Positions 36,742-45,346 of a stretch of DNA of 64,000 nucleotides are shown here, one piece after another. The first letter of the stretch is position 1. Each line of letters opens with the position of its first letter. The translations under genes and the position numbers were made by a program. The notes under the pieces are model-generated. The model worked only from the letters and a program-made list of their open reading frames with translations. It searched no databases and was not told the DNA's origin. The DNA comes from Paenibacillus albidus. GTDB taxonomy: Bacteria; Bacillota; Bacilli; Paenibacillales; Paenibacillaceae. Where the stretch lies: positions 1-64,000 of the forward strand of contig NZ_BMKR01000031.1 in the NCBI RefSeq assembly GCF_014644435.1. The letters run 5' to 3'.

Positions 36742-37662
36742 CTAAATATACCCTATTAAAATCAAGAATTTAAACAGAAAATCTCCTTCTAAGCTTTGTC
36801 TGTATAACTGTGTTTTTTTTAGATATAGCACGCGCTCATACATGTTATTTCTAGGCTTCAAAAATAGTTCTAATTGCTCTCTTTGAGCACCATTCATATC
36901 ATCCTCATAACACTTCCAAAACTCTAATGCTTGCTTATATAACATTCTCTTCCCTTTATTTGATGAATAACTACGTACTTTCCGAAGTATAAAATCCTTT
37001 AATGATTTATTTCCTCCAATTAAGTTTTTATCATGCTGTCTATATAATACTGACGGTACTGAATCAAAAACAACTTCTCCCAGTGCGGATATACATAAGT
37101 AGGACCACCAGTCATGCATAATAATGTTACTTGTATCAGGGTTCCTTCTTGTTATTCTATCTCTTGCAGCTTTGTTTATAGTAATAGTAGTCCCTACGGC
37201 GATATTCTCAATCAATGCATTGTAAAAAGACAGATTCTTTGTAGGGGACTTCGGCCATGCTTTAATTCTTCCCAGTTTGGAATCCGTCAAGTATGTTAAA
37301 GTGAAATGCATCAATGGTTTATTATTGTCTAACTTATTTAGGGCATTAACGGCCGTCTCTACTCTATGTGGCAACCAAACATCATCTTGGTCACAATACG
37401 AGTAATAAGAAGGAGAGCCATCTGCTTCTTTCAAAAGGACTTGAAAGCTTTCAACAGCACCAATGTTGTACCCTTTTATCAATTTAATCCGTCCAGGATA
37501 TTTCAGAGTATAATATTGAAGTATCTCTAACGTGTTATCTTGTGAACCATCATCTCTTATCAATATGCTTATATCATTATAAGTCTGACTTATAATGCTC
37601 TCGATTTGTTCAGCAATATATAGTTCTCCATTGAAAGTTGATAATAAAACTTGAACGTGCAA
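36742..37662 (-). CDS. GT2 glycosyltransferase, rhamnosyltransferase-like
   Basis: A 306-residue GT-A enzyme. VQVLLSTFNGELYIAEQIESI, RDDGSQDNT and CDQDDVWLPHRVE are characteristic of the RfbF/WsaF-like group that often adds L-rhamnose. The C-terminal 90 residues are helical and basic. The start is TTG 37662; AAAAGGCGG lies about eight bases upstream and no ATG is near. It is the first gene of the AT-rich leftward block and is divergent from the O-antigen-ligase-like gene. Confidence 0.85.
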   Translation of the reverse strand: MHVQVLLSTFNGELYIAEQIESIISQTYNDISILIRDDGSQDNTLEILQYYTLKYPGRIKLIKGYNIGAVESFQVLLKEADGSPSYYSYCDQDDVWLPHRVETAVNALNKLDNNKPLMHFTLTYLTDSKLGRIKAWPKSPTKNLSFYNALIENIAVGTTITINKAARDRITRRNPDTSNIIMHDWWSYLCISALGEVVFDSVPSVLYRQHDKNLIGGNKSLKDFILRKVRSYSSNKGKRMLYKQALEFWKCYEDDMNGAQREQLELFLKPRNNMYERVLYLKKTQLYRQSLEGDFLFKFLILIGYI

Positions 37663-37740
37663 TAAAATTACCGCCTTTTAAATTGTACTAAATATTCACT
37701 TTAGTTTTTGTGAGAACTAGCTCCTTTGTACCTCATATGC

Positions 37741-37746
37741 TAAAAT
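37741..37746 (+). promoter_or_regulatory. Extended -10 element of the ligase-like gene
   Basis: TGCTAAAAT (37738-37746) is an extended -10 sequence 34 bases before the GTG start. I find no good -35 at 16-18 bases. The 117-base gap must also hold the promoter of the divergent AT-rich block, which I could not place. Confidence 0.4.
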
Positions 37747-37779
37747 ATCCTCGTACCTACAGGAAAAGGAGATTATAAC

Positions 37780-40527
37780 GTGTCGAAACCAGTATACGGT
37801 AAAAATGCCGCTCAGTCGAGAAATGTTGAAAAGATATCAGGCTCGGTGTGGGCGCTCTGTGCTGCTTTTATTTTATTTTTGTGTTGGACCCCATTTCAAG
37901 TGGGATTGTTTAATGGACAACAGATGGACTTCGAGAAGCCGCTGTATATCTCGGCTTTGCTAAGCGGCCTGATGCTGCTGGCCTGGGTGGTCTTGTATTA
38001 CAAGAAGTTCAAGTTGGACGAGCAACAGGATCTGGTAGCTGCGGCTACGCTGTTATTGCCACTGACTTACGCCTTGTCACTGTTTGTCGCAGTCTCGCAT
38101 TATATGGCGATGAATATGCTGTTTATTCAGAGTATGTATGCCGCAGTTTTCATTATAGCCTTTTATCTCTTGAAGCAAAAGCAACTAAATGTTGTCATTC
38201 AAAATGCAGTGCTCGCCATCTCCTATTTTATCATATGGTTTGGGCTGCTGAACTGGCTTGGAGGAAGCAAATTCGCCGCCAGCCTGGTAGGCTGGTTCTC
38301 TAACACAGTTCGGAATGATAAGTATCTGGATGCGGTAATGACCGACTCCAACGGTCTGCGCCTCACTTCCATTTTCCAGTATGCAAATACATATGCAGCG
38401 TTCGGGATGGCCTTTCTGTTTGTTGCTGTGTTTGCTTTGATTCGCTCTCGTAAATGGTATGGTACCTTGACGCATGGGTTCATGCTTGTACCTATCATTG
38501 TGTCGATATTGCTGACCCTCTCACGCGGCGGCCTCGTCTTGCTGCCTGTAGTCTTCATTCTGCTGTTGCTCTTCTTAAAACCTGCACAGCAGATTCTCTG
38601 GATTGTGCACCTGGGGATTGCCGGTATCGCCTCACTGGTAATTGCTAATCCTATTACCACGCTTGGAACCGAGCTGAACACGGCGTTCACCTCTTTGGCA
38701 GCCTTGAAAGGCTGGGCTTACCTGCTGGGTGCCTCGGCCGTTGTAGCCGTTCTGGGCTGGATCATTCAGCGCTATGCTGCCCCTTGGCTGGAGCAAAAAA
38801 CTGGCGCTTGGGGTGCACGCAAGCTGACCGGCCTGTGGATTCCACTCGGTTCTGTGGTAATGGTGGCCATTGTGGCTTTCCTGTTCATTGGGACAAGCGC
38901 CAAAAATATTCTGCCTGCGAATATCGGAACCCGTCTGGAGAACATTAACTTTAGGCAGCACAGTGTATTGGAACGGATTACTTTTTACAAGGATGCTATA
39001 AAAGTCGTCAAAGACTATCCGATTCTGGGTACAGGCGGCGGAGGTTGGGCATCGCTGTTTGAGAAATATGAGAACAATCCATATACGGTCCTTCAAGTGC
39101 ATAACTTCTTCCTGCAATACATGATTGAGGTCGGGATCGTAGGGTTTGTCTTATTCATGGGTTTCATTCTGTACATTTTCTATAAATATACCCGCGGTTA
39201 TCTTAAGCGGGATAAAAACGAATTTGAGAATGGTTTCTTCTACCTCATCATTGCCCTTTCTATTCTCGTTCACAGTCTTTTGGACTTTAATATGAGTTAC
39301 GCGTTTATGGGAATTCTAGTCTTCCTCGGTCTGGCCGGGATGGCAGCTGTAATGGAGAGCAAACCGCTGCGTCGCAGTTGGAACAAGACAGGGATCCGTC
39401 TGGGGTATTATGGTGTCCTTACTGTAAGCACCCTGTTCATGCTGTTCCTGTCGATCAGCTACATCGGCTCCAGCAGTGAGGCTCTAAAAGGAAAAAGTCT
39501 GGTTCCTGTCAGTACATCCTATGAGGAGATCAAGGCTCCTTTTGCCGCTGCATTGAAGGACCGTCCAAGCCATCCTGAATCCGTCTTGTACGTGACTTCT
39601 TTGAATTATCAGGTGTTCAATCAGACTCAGGATGAGAAATTCCTGGCTGAATCCTACAGTCTGTTGACCCGTGCCTTGAAAGACGAGCCTTACAACAAGA
39701 ATCTGCTGACCCAACTGGTCAATTACTATGATCTGAAAGGTGACAAACCTGCTGCCTTGGCAGTCTTCGTCGACAATGCAGATAAATTTGTCTGGGATAT
39801 TAAATGGTACGACGGGCTGATCACCCGCGCTGCCGCTTTGGGGCAGGAGGCTCATGTCCAGAAGGACGATGCCAAGGAGAAGGACTACTTCTCCAAAGGG
39901 CTCGCAGCCTATAACGGCGTGATCGCAGGGATAGAGCACATTAAGACACTTCCTCCGGAACAATTGCAAGGGCGTGCGTTCTCGGTAACACCTACCATTG
40001 CGCTAAGTGCCGGAAAAATTCAGTACATGTCCGGTCAAAAGGATGAAGCCGCCGCAACCCTGAATCTGGGCCTTGGAACCGACTATCCTGACTTAGTGAA
40101 CAGTGGCACACCTTGGAGTACCGAATGGTACGCTGCGCTGATCAGCCGTTCTTTTGAGCTGGGACAAGCTGCATACTCCCAAGGCAACCAGGACGGCAAA
40201 GCCTTACATTTCACAACCGGGCTGACCGCGTATAATCAGGTGGTTGCAGATCAAGGCCAGACGATTAACGCCACTCCTTCCACCGTTCTAAACGTGGGTA
40301 AAATGCAATTGATGTCCGGTCAAAATAAACCGGCGGCGACGACATTAAAGCAAGCCTTGACGGCAGACTACAACGATGTTGTCAACCGCGAGATTGCCCG
40401 CTACTACCTGGCAGCCTTAATTAAGGCAGGGGAAGAGGACCAAACAGTGTATAACGCACTGATTGCAGTGGATCCGGCAGAGGCTGAACAAATCAACGCT
40501 TTGGCATCCACACAATTCCAACAATAA
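37780..40527 (+). CDS. O-antigen-ligase/WsaB-WsfB-like glycan transferase with C-terminal TPR region
   Basis: A 915-residue membrane protein. Residues about 20-560 have roughly 12 hydrophobic segments and the Wzy_C/O-antigen ligase core: SRGGLVLLPVVF (conserved Arg) and the extracellular stretch LGTGGGGWASLFEKYE with QVHNFFLQYMIEVG (catalytic-type His). From about 570 to the end come repeated helical units of TPR type (for example SAGKIQYMSGQKDEAAATLN and NVGKMQLMSGQNKPAATTLK). This architecture is that of WsaB/WsfB oligosaccharyl transferases that attach S-layer glycans to protein in Geobacillus and Paenibacillus. GTG 37780 follows AAAAGGAG. It is GC-rich like the core genome, unlike the block it faces. 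Confidence 0.82.
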   Translation: MSKPVYGKNAAQSRNVEKISGSVWALCAAFILFLCWTPFQVGLFNGQQMDFEKPLYISALLSGLMLLAWVVLYYKKFKLDEQQDLVAAATLLLPLTYALSLFVAVSHYMAMNMLFIQSMYAAVFIIAFYLLKQKQLNVVIQNAVLAISYFIIWFGLLNWLGGSKFAASLVGWFSNTVRNDKYLDAVMTDSNGLRLTSIFQYANTYAAFGMAFLFVAVFALIRSRKWYGTLTHGFMLVPIIVSILLTLSRGGLVLLPVVFILLLLFLKPAQQILWIVHLGIAGIASLVIANPITTLGTELNTAFTSLAALKGWAYLLGASAVVAVLGWIIQRYAAPWLEQKTGAWGARKLTGLWIPLGSVVMVAIVAFLFIGTSAKNILPANIGTRLENINFRQHSVLERITFYKDAIKVVKDYPILGTGGGGWASLFEKYENNPYTVLQVHNFFLQYMIEVGIVGFVLFMGFILYIFYKYTRGYLKRDKNEFENGFFYLIIALSILVHSLLDFNMSYAFMGILVFLGLAGMAAVMESKPLRRSWNKTGIRLGYYGVLTVSTLFMLFLSISYIGSSSEALKGKSLVPVSTSYEEIKAPFAAALKDRPSHPESVLYVTSLNYQVFNQTQDEKFLAESYSLLTRALKDEPYNKNLLTQLVNYYDLKGDKPAALAVFVDNADKFVWDIKWYDGLITRAAALGQEAHVQKDDAKEKDYFSKGLAAYNGVIAGIEHIKTLPPEQLQGRAFSVTPTIALSAGKIQYMSGQKDEAAATLNLGLGTDYPDLVNSGTPWSTEWYAALISRSFELGQAAYSQGNQDGKALHFTTGLTAYNQVVADQGQTINATPSTVLNVGKMQLMSGQNKPAATTLKQALTADYNDVVNREIARYYLAALIKAGEEDQTVYNALIAVDPAEAEQINALASTQFQQ

Positions 40528-40545
40528 ATGTTTTTGTTAAATGAC

Positions 40546-40586
40546 AAACGGCTGCGCTATCCCTTAGGGACGGCGCAGCCGTTTTA
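40546..40586 (+). terminator. Intrinsic terminator of the ligase-like gene
   Basis: AAACGGCTGCGC...GCGCAGCCGTTT is a perfect 12-base-pair stem followed by TTAATT, 18 bases after the stop. It may also serve galU, which converges from the right. Confidence 0.9.
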
Positions 40587-40620
40587 ATTAAGTTCGAGAT
40601 TGGTAAGTACAAGAATTAGT

Positions 40621-41508
40621 TCACTTCACCGCATTAACCATTTCACTGTCGATTACATCCTTCAAATATTGAAGCAGGCCTTCCTTGAGCTCTTCATGCT
40701 GGAGTGCATAATGAATGGTAGTTTGAATAAAGCCCATTTTCTCACCGACATCATGACGTTTGCCTTCAAAATCATAAGCGACAATCCGTTCTACTTCGCT
40801 TAGACGCGCTATGGCATCGGTTAACTGGATTTCACCGCCTACGCCGACCTGCTGTTCTCCAAGCATGTCAAAGATACGCGGGGTCAGAATGTAGCGTCCA
40901 AGGATCGCCAGATTGGAAGGAGCCTCCTCACGAGTTGGTTTCTCTACCAGCCGGTTGGCTTTATGAACGCGTTCTGCAAGCGGAACTCCATCTACAATCC
41001 CATAGCGGTGAACTTCTTCCCAGGGCACCTGCTGGACACCGACAATGGAGGATTTGTATTCTTCATAGACTTCGATCATCTGCTTCAGGCATGGTTTATC
41101 TGCTTGGACAATATCATCGCCTAGCAGGACGGCAAAGGGCTCGTTGCCAATGAATTTACGGGCGCACCAGATTGCATGTCCGAGGCCCTTCGGCTCTTTT
41201 TGACGGATATAGTGGATATCGGCCATCTCTGAGGATTTACGGACCGACTCCAGCAACTGCCATTTCTGCTTCTCAGCCAAATTGAATTCCAACTCGAATG
41301 AATTGTCAAAATGGTCTTCAATAGCGCGTTTGCCTTTCCCTGTCACAATAATAATATCTTCTATTCCAGAAGCCACGGCTTCTTCAACAATATATTGAAT
41401 AGTCGGCTTATCGACAATGGGCAGCATTTCCTTGGGCATGGCTTTGGTGGCAGGCAAAAAGCGGGTTCCCATTCCGGCTGCGGGAATAATGGCCTTACGA
41501 ATCTTCAT
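40621..41508 (-). CDS. galU: UTP-glucose-1-phosphate uridylyltransferase
   Basis: A 295-residue nucleotidyltransferase (GalU/GtaB family) that makes UDP-glucose from glucose-1-phosphate and UTP. The N-terminal nucleotide loop AAGMGTRFLPATKAMPKEMLP, with VDKPTIQYIVEEAV, GLGHAIWCA and LLGDDIV, are family hallmarks. ATG 41508 has AAAGGAG eight bases before it; the frame is open upstream but without a ribosome site. UDP-glucose is the likely donor, directly or after epimerisation, for the initiating sugar-phosphate transferase of the locus. A TATAAT element lies 40 bases upstream. Confidence 0.95.
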   Translation of the reverse strand: MKIRKAIIPAAGMGTRFLPATKAMPKEMLPIVDKPTIQYIVEEAVASGIEDIIIVTGKGKRAIEDHFDNSFELEFNLAEKQKWQLLESVRKSSEMADIHYIRQKEPKGLGHAIWCARKFIGNEPFAVLLGDDIVQADKPCLKQMIEVYEEYKSSIVGVQQVPWEEVHRYGIVDGVPLAERVHKANRLVEKPTREEAPSNLAILGRYILTPRIFDMLGEQQVGVGGEIQLTDAIARLSEVERIVAYDFEGKRHDVGEKMGFIQTTIHYALQHEELKEGLLQYLKDVIDSEMVNAVK

Positions 41509-41545
41509 CACATAAACTCCTTTATTGTATATACTCTTACTCTCA

Positions 41546-41562
41546 ATTATAGCAGTTACATC
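41546..41562 (-). promoter_or_regulatory. Candidate galU promoter (extended -10)
   Basis: On the minus strand TGCTATAAT ends at 41546, 38 bases before the ATG. The TATAAT hexamer is perfect and carries the TGn extension, which can compensate for the poor -35 region. Confidence 0.6.
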
Positions 41563-41623
41563 CGCTTTTTGGCAGAGTGGTTTATTATACATAGGTTATG
41601 GGTCCAGGAAGCTACTAATGCAG

Positions 41624-41649
41624 AAAAAAGAGACGGGAGCTACCCGTCT
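41624..41649 (-). terminator. Terminator-like hairpin upstream of galU
   Basis: AGACGGG AGCTA CCCGTCT with TTTTTT after it on the minus strand. It lies between the TTCC repeat and the galU promoter. It would stop leftward transcripts coming from beyond the repeat, or act as an attenuator if a second galU promoter lies further up. Confidence 0.55.
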
Positions 41650-41681
41650 GTTTTGGATCCATTCGCTGCAGGATGAGGGTT

Positions 41682-41714
41682 TTCCTTCCTTCCTTCCTTC
41701 CTTCCTTCCTTCCT
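41682..41714. repeat. (TTCC)8 tetranucleotide microsatellite
   Basis: Eight and a quarter uninterrupted TTCC units (GGAA on the galU strand). The surrounding 350 bases between galU and the peroxidase gene otherwise hold only the galU promoter and a hairpin. Perfect tetranucleotide tracts of this length are prone to slippage during replication. Confidence 0.95.
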
Positions 41715-41858
41715 GACGTCAAAACTGAAAGAAAGATTTCAACGCCCGCCTGCGCCAGACTTATTGCTCTATCCTATAAACTTAATCACATTGATATATT
41801 AGACCAATAGATGCAAAAGGGTTATTCTATACAAATCATATACGGATGGGGGATGGAT

Positions 41859-42404
41859 ATGGATTTTTATGATTTTGAGGTTACGTTAGTCGATGGGCAT
41901 CGATTGAAGCTGGGAGATTATCGTGGAAAAATACTGCTTATCGTAAATACTGCGAGCCAGTGCAGCTTCTCCCGGCAACTGGCGGATTTGCAAAAGGTTT
42001 ATGATAAGCGCAGGGCACAGGGAGTTGAAATTCTGGCTTTTCCGTGTAATCAATTTAACGCCAAGGAACCAGGAAGTAACACTGAAATTCAAAACGTCTA
42101 CAAAAACCACCTTAACCTAACCTTTCCCCTGTTTGAGAAGACAGAGGTGAGGGGTGCTGAAATGCATCCTTTATTCCAATATCTTATACAGCAAGCTCCC
42201 TTTCTTGGTTTTGATACAGAGAGCAAAGATGGCCTATGGATGGAAAATTTTACGAGGGATAAACATCCGAAGATCTACTTAGGTGACGGAATTAAGTGGA
42301 ATTTCTCCAAATTCCTCATTGACCGCGAAGGCCGGGTCAGACAGCGTTTCGAGTCTACGGCTGAACCCCTGGACATTGACGTTGCCATCGGATCGCTGAT
42401 ATAA
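41859..42404 (+). CDS. Glutathione peroxidase family thiol peroxidase
   Basis: A 181-residue GPx-fold protein that reduces peroxides, in bacteria usually with thioredoxin. NTASQCSF carries the peroxidatic Cys, ILAFPCNQF supplies the conserved Gln, and IKWNFSKFLIDREG the conserved Trp. The length fits. ATG 41859 has GGGGG six bases upstream; ATG 41853 lies too close to that site. Residue order NTASQCSFSRQL departs slightly from the usual NVASKCGFTPQY but keeps the key positions. It stands alone, rightward, between galU and a small gene remnant. Confidence 0.9.
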   Translation: MDFYDFEVTLVDGHRLKLGDYRGKILLIVNTASQCSFSRQLADLQKVYDKRRAQGVEILAFPCNQFNAKEPGSNTEIQNVYKNHLNLTFPLFEKTEVRGAEMHPLFQYLIQQAPFLGFDTESKDGLWMENFTRDKHPKIYLGDGIKWNFSKFLIDREGRVRQRFESTAEPLDIDVAIGSLI

Positions 42405-42442
42405 CATGACTATAGAACGCGAACCTGAGGAGGGGGATATTC

Positions 42443-42591
42443 ATGTTAGATGAGCTGTACTGGGAACAGCTCTATCATCAGGACACAATCTACAGCAGCA
42501 CCTATGCCGCACACTGCCTTATTTGTCGGAGCTAGCCAGACAGTCGGACGACCCCCAAGTGAAGCTGGATATCTACGCGACTTGCGGGTAG
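42443..42591 (+). pseudogene. Frameshifted remnant of a small HEAT-like/immunity-type protein
   Basis: After an excellent GAGGAGGGGG ribosome site the frame reads MLDELYWEQLYHQDTIYSST then stops 30 codons in (42535). Removing one CA from the CACA at about 42510-42513 joins it to a second open stretch ALPYLSELARQSDD then PQVKLDIYATCG, ending at TAG 42591. The joined sequence has the LYHQ..IY..TYAALPYL pattern of a family of HEAT-like hypothetical proteins often found as immunity or accessory proteins. Those are usually much longer, so this is both truncated and frameshifted. Family naming is from pattern memory. Confidence 0.6.
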
Positions 42592-42721
42592 GTGATACCT
42601 ATGAAAAAGCTAGTTATAGGCATATTTGCTCTTGGCTTACCGCTGCCATTTTATTTTCTTGGAATCCAAACAATGCAAAAACATCTGTTGAGAATCAAAT
42701 TGATGCGGGCAGCGGAACACC

Positions 42722-42788
42722 AAAAAGGCCCGGGAGAACATCCGGGAGCAATCCAGTTGGATTGCCCCGGCTTCTCCCGGGCTTTTTC
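42722..42788. terminator. Strong bidirectional terminator
   Basis: AAAAAGGCCCGGGAGAA and TTCTCCCGGGCTTTTT pair over 15 bases, with a second stem (CAATCCA/TGGATTG) inside. It ends the leftward U32 gene (stop 42809) and would stop rightward transcription from the peroxidase region. Confidence 0.92.
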
Positions 42789-42808
42789 TATATCAAGTTG
42801 GTTTTCCG

Positions 42809-45331
42809 TTATTTCGCATTCACCAATTGCCCGCGTGTCACTCCGAGCTGGTTGGTCGCCTTGAGGCTCTTCCATACCTGTGTACCGGAAATCTCGCCAC
42901 GCAGCGCACGGCTGTACAGACTGATAACCTCTGCTACCTGATCCGGCGTCTCTTCCAGAAACTCGACGCGGTAAGAGGATACGCCCAGCTCGCGGAAATG
43001 GTTCAGATACTCCGCACCGGACTGCTCTACAGCGTTATAGACGGTGTTGCGGCAGCCTTCGTCTACACGAACCGGGTGAGCCATGCCGATCCGGTCCTGC
43101 AGCGAAGCACGGTGATCTTCACACGGACGGCCACAGTTCGTAAAGTCTGTGCCTTCACTCATGAAGGTGCAGTATACGCAGTGCTCGGTGTGGAACATCG
43201 GCAAATGCTGGTGGATGACAATCTCCATCCGCGATGTATCGCTGTGACCCAGCAAATCGACCATTTGCTGAATGTTCAGGTCATACGATGGCGTTACGGT
43301 ATCGCAGCCCGCTTCCAGGAACAGGTCCACGGCCTTGTGGTTGGCGATATTCAGCGAGAAATCACCAATCAGACGCGGATGCACCGCATCCGGGAACTCC
43401 ATGCGGCGGCGCAGATAATAATACAGTGCGCCGGTATTGCGCACCAGCACCGCATCCGGCTGCAGGCGGAGAATGTTGGCGTGATAGCCATTCTCGCCAG
43501 GCATATGGATGCGCGGCGTAGCCAGCGCAATGAAAGCTCCCGCAGCCCGTACAGCGTCCACCGCTGCCGGGAACTGCTTGATGAACTCGAAGTCGGCGTA
43601 AATGTTCTTCACGCCGGCATCCAGCGCAGCCTGCACCTGCGGCAGGCTGCGGCACAGCGCGGTGAGCTCCGCTTCACCGCCGCCTTGGCTGGCGTCGCCC
43701 CTTAGGGCAGCGTCGCCGTAGATCTCTACCGCCCGTTTCACATAGACGGGCGGTTTCGGGCGCTCGCCCGCAAGCAGCTCCACCGCGCGGCGGCGGATGC
43801 TGTTCAGCTCGCGCATAGGCACGATCACGTCGCCTTCCAGATGCGACTCGAGCGCGTCCAGCTGGAATACGGTCCCGCCCAGGCGGCCGAATTGTTCCTC
43901 CAGCAGCGCGGTATCCATCGGACGCTTCTGCGCGGTTTCCAGCAGCAGCTCCGAATCCACCTGGACGGTCACGCCCTTCTGCGTGTCCGTCCACCAGGTC
44001 GCGAGTGGTTCACCGACGCGGCCCTCTACCTTGACCTGAACCGGGAAGACCCGGTACGGCTTCTCGGTCTCGTACGTCTGGCGCAGCGCTTTGTCCAGCG
44101 CCGGATCGTTGGTCTTCCAGATGCGGTCGCCGACATGCAGGCGGCGCAAGTCCACATCGCTCCGCCCGGGCACGATGTCGATAATCCAGCCTTCGCCGGC
44201 TTCACCTTCGAGCTTGATGCCTTTGCGGCGCAGATCGTAGACGCGCCCGCCTTCTTCCTTTTTCGTCGGGTCGCCGGCGTCGAACACAATCCCGTCACCA
44301 CGCTTCAGCGGTGCATGAATGCGGCAGACTACGCCATCACGCAGGATCTGTTCGACTGTGCCGAGGTAGACACCGCGGCTTTTCGGGAACGTCCCGTCCA
44401 CTAATTTCTTATTGTTCGTACCGTCCAGGAAGCCGTGCGTGAAGCCGCGCGAGAAGCTCTGCTGCAGCTCACGCATTTCTTCCGTAGATGGTGCGGACCA
44501 CTCCCCGTCAAAATACCGGTCAATTGCCTTCCGGTACTTGCCAACCACGTTCGCCACATATTCCGGGCTTTTGAGACGGCCTTCAATTTTGAACGAAGTC
44601 ACACCCGCTTCAATCAGCTCCGGCATCAGATCAATCGCCGCCAGATCCTTAGGGGACAACAGATACGTTACATCGCCCATCGGCTTGATTTCGCCATCCA
44701 CCATGAGGTCGTACGGCAAGCGGCAGGCTTGCGCACATTCGCCGCGGTTCGCGGAGCGTCCGCCCCACATCTCCGAGGTCAGGCATTGTCCTGAATAGGA
44801 TACGCACAGCGCACCATGGACAAACACCTCCATCGGCAGGCGGGCTTGCTCGCCAATCGTGCGGATTTGCTTCAGGTTGTTCTCGCGGCCGAGTACGACA
44901 CGTTCCAGTCCGAACGGCTTCGTAAACTCAACGGCCTCCGGCGAGGTGATCGTCATTTGGGTTGAACCGTGGATCGGGAAATCCGGCGAGATTTCACGGA
45001 TCATTTTGACCAGCCCCAGATCCTGCACAATAACCGCATCGACACCTGCATCCACGCATGCATCAATTAGTCCTTTGGCATCCGGCAGCTCATTCTCAAA
45101 CACCAGTATATTAAAGGTCAGGAACCCCTTCACACCATAGCTGTGCAGAAACGCCATAATCTCCGGCAGCTCGTCCATGCGGAAGTTATTTGCTCTTGCC
45201 CGTGCATTGAACTTCTCTACGCCAAAAAAGACCGCATCCGCCCCGTTCGCCACCGCTGCACGCATGCAGTCCCAGTCACCCGCAGGAGCCAGCAGCTCTA
45301 CATCTTCTCTGCGTATTTCTTGCTCTTTCAT
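42809..45331 (-). CDS. Peptidase U32 family protein, RlhA-like (23S rRNA hydroxylation)
   Basis: An 840-residue protein. The N-terminal U32 TIM barrel (ELLAPAGDWDCMRAAVANGADAVFFG) carries the iron-sulfur-type Cys pattern in HGALCVSYSGQCLTSEMWGGRS then GECAQACRLPY. DUF3656-like middle and a second Cys-rich cluster (HCVYCTFM, TNCGRPCEDH) follow. U32 proteins were once called collagenases, but this full-length type corresponds to RlhA/YdcP, which hydroxylates a cytidine of 23S rRNA using prephenate. ATG 45331 follows GGAGG. A 14-base perfect palindrome sits in the leader just before the ribosome site. Confidence 0.85.
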   Translation of the reverse strand: MKEQEIRREDVELLAPAGDWDCMRAAVANGADAVFFGVEKFNARARANNFRMDELPEIMAFLHSYGVKGFLTFNILVFENELPDAKGLIDACVDAGVDAVIVQDLGLVKMIREISPDFPIHGSTQMTITSPEAVEFTKPFGLERVVLGRENNLKQIRTIGEQARLPMEVFVHGALCVSYSGQCLTSEMWGGRSANRGECAQACRLPYDLMVDGEIKPMGDVTYLLSPKDLAAIDLMPELIEAGVTSFKIEGRLKSPEYVANVVGKYRKAIDRYFDGEWSAPSTEEMRELQQSFSRGFTHGFLDGTNNKKLVDGTFPKSRGVYLGTVEQILRDGVVCRIHAPLKRGDGIVFDAGDPTKKEEGGRVYDLRRKGIKLEGEAGEGWIIDIVPGRSDVDLRRLHVGDRIWKTNDPALDKALRQTYETEKPYRVFPVQVKVEGRVGEPLATWWTDTQKGVTVQVDSELLLETAQKRPMDTALLEEQFGRLGGTVFQLDALESHLEGDVIVPMRELNSIRRRAVELLAGERPKPPVYVKRAVEIYGDAALRGDASQGGGEAELTALCRSLPQVQAALDAGVKNIYADFEFIKQFPAAVDAVRAAGAFIALATPRIHMPGENGYHANILRLQPDAVLVRNTGALYYYLRRRMEFPDAVHPRLIGDFSLNIANHKAVDLFLEAGCDTVTPSYDLNIQQMVDLLGHSDTSRMEIVIHQHLPMFHTEHCVYCTFMSEGTDFTNCGRPCEDHRASLQDRIGMAHPVRVDEGCRNTVYNAVEQSGAEYLNHFRELGVSSYRVEFLEETPDQVAEVISLYSRALRGEISGTQVWKSLKATNQLGVTRGQLVNAK

Positions 45332-45346
45332 TTATATCCTCCCAAA

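Noticed and set aside
23392..37700. Prophage or integrative element
   Set aside because: Despite the AT-rich composition there is no integrase, transposase, phage gene, tRNA target or clear attachment repeat.
42601..42864. Short frame starting MKKLVIGIFALGLPLPFYFL as a small membrane protein
   Set aside because: It has a weak AGGTGA site but runs through the strong bidirectional terminator and into the U32 gene on the other strand. It may be a broken remnant, but cannot be supported as a gene.
42809..45331. Annotation as collagenase-like protease
   Set aside because: The two Cys clusters and full length fit the RlhA-type RNA modification enzymes; protease activity of the U32 family is not supported by the motifs here.
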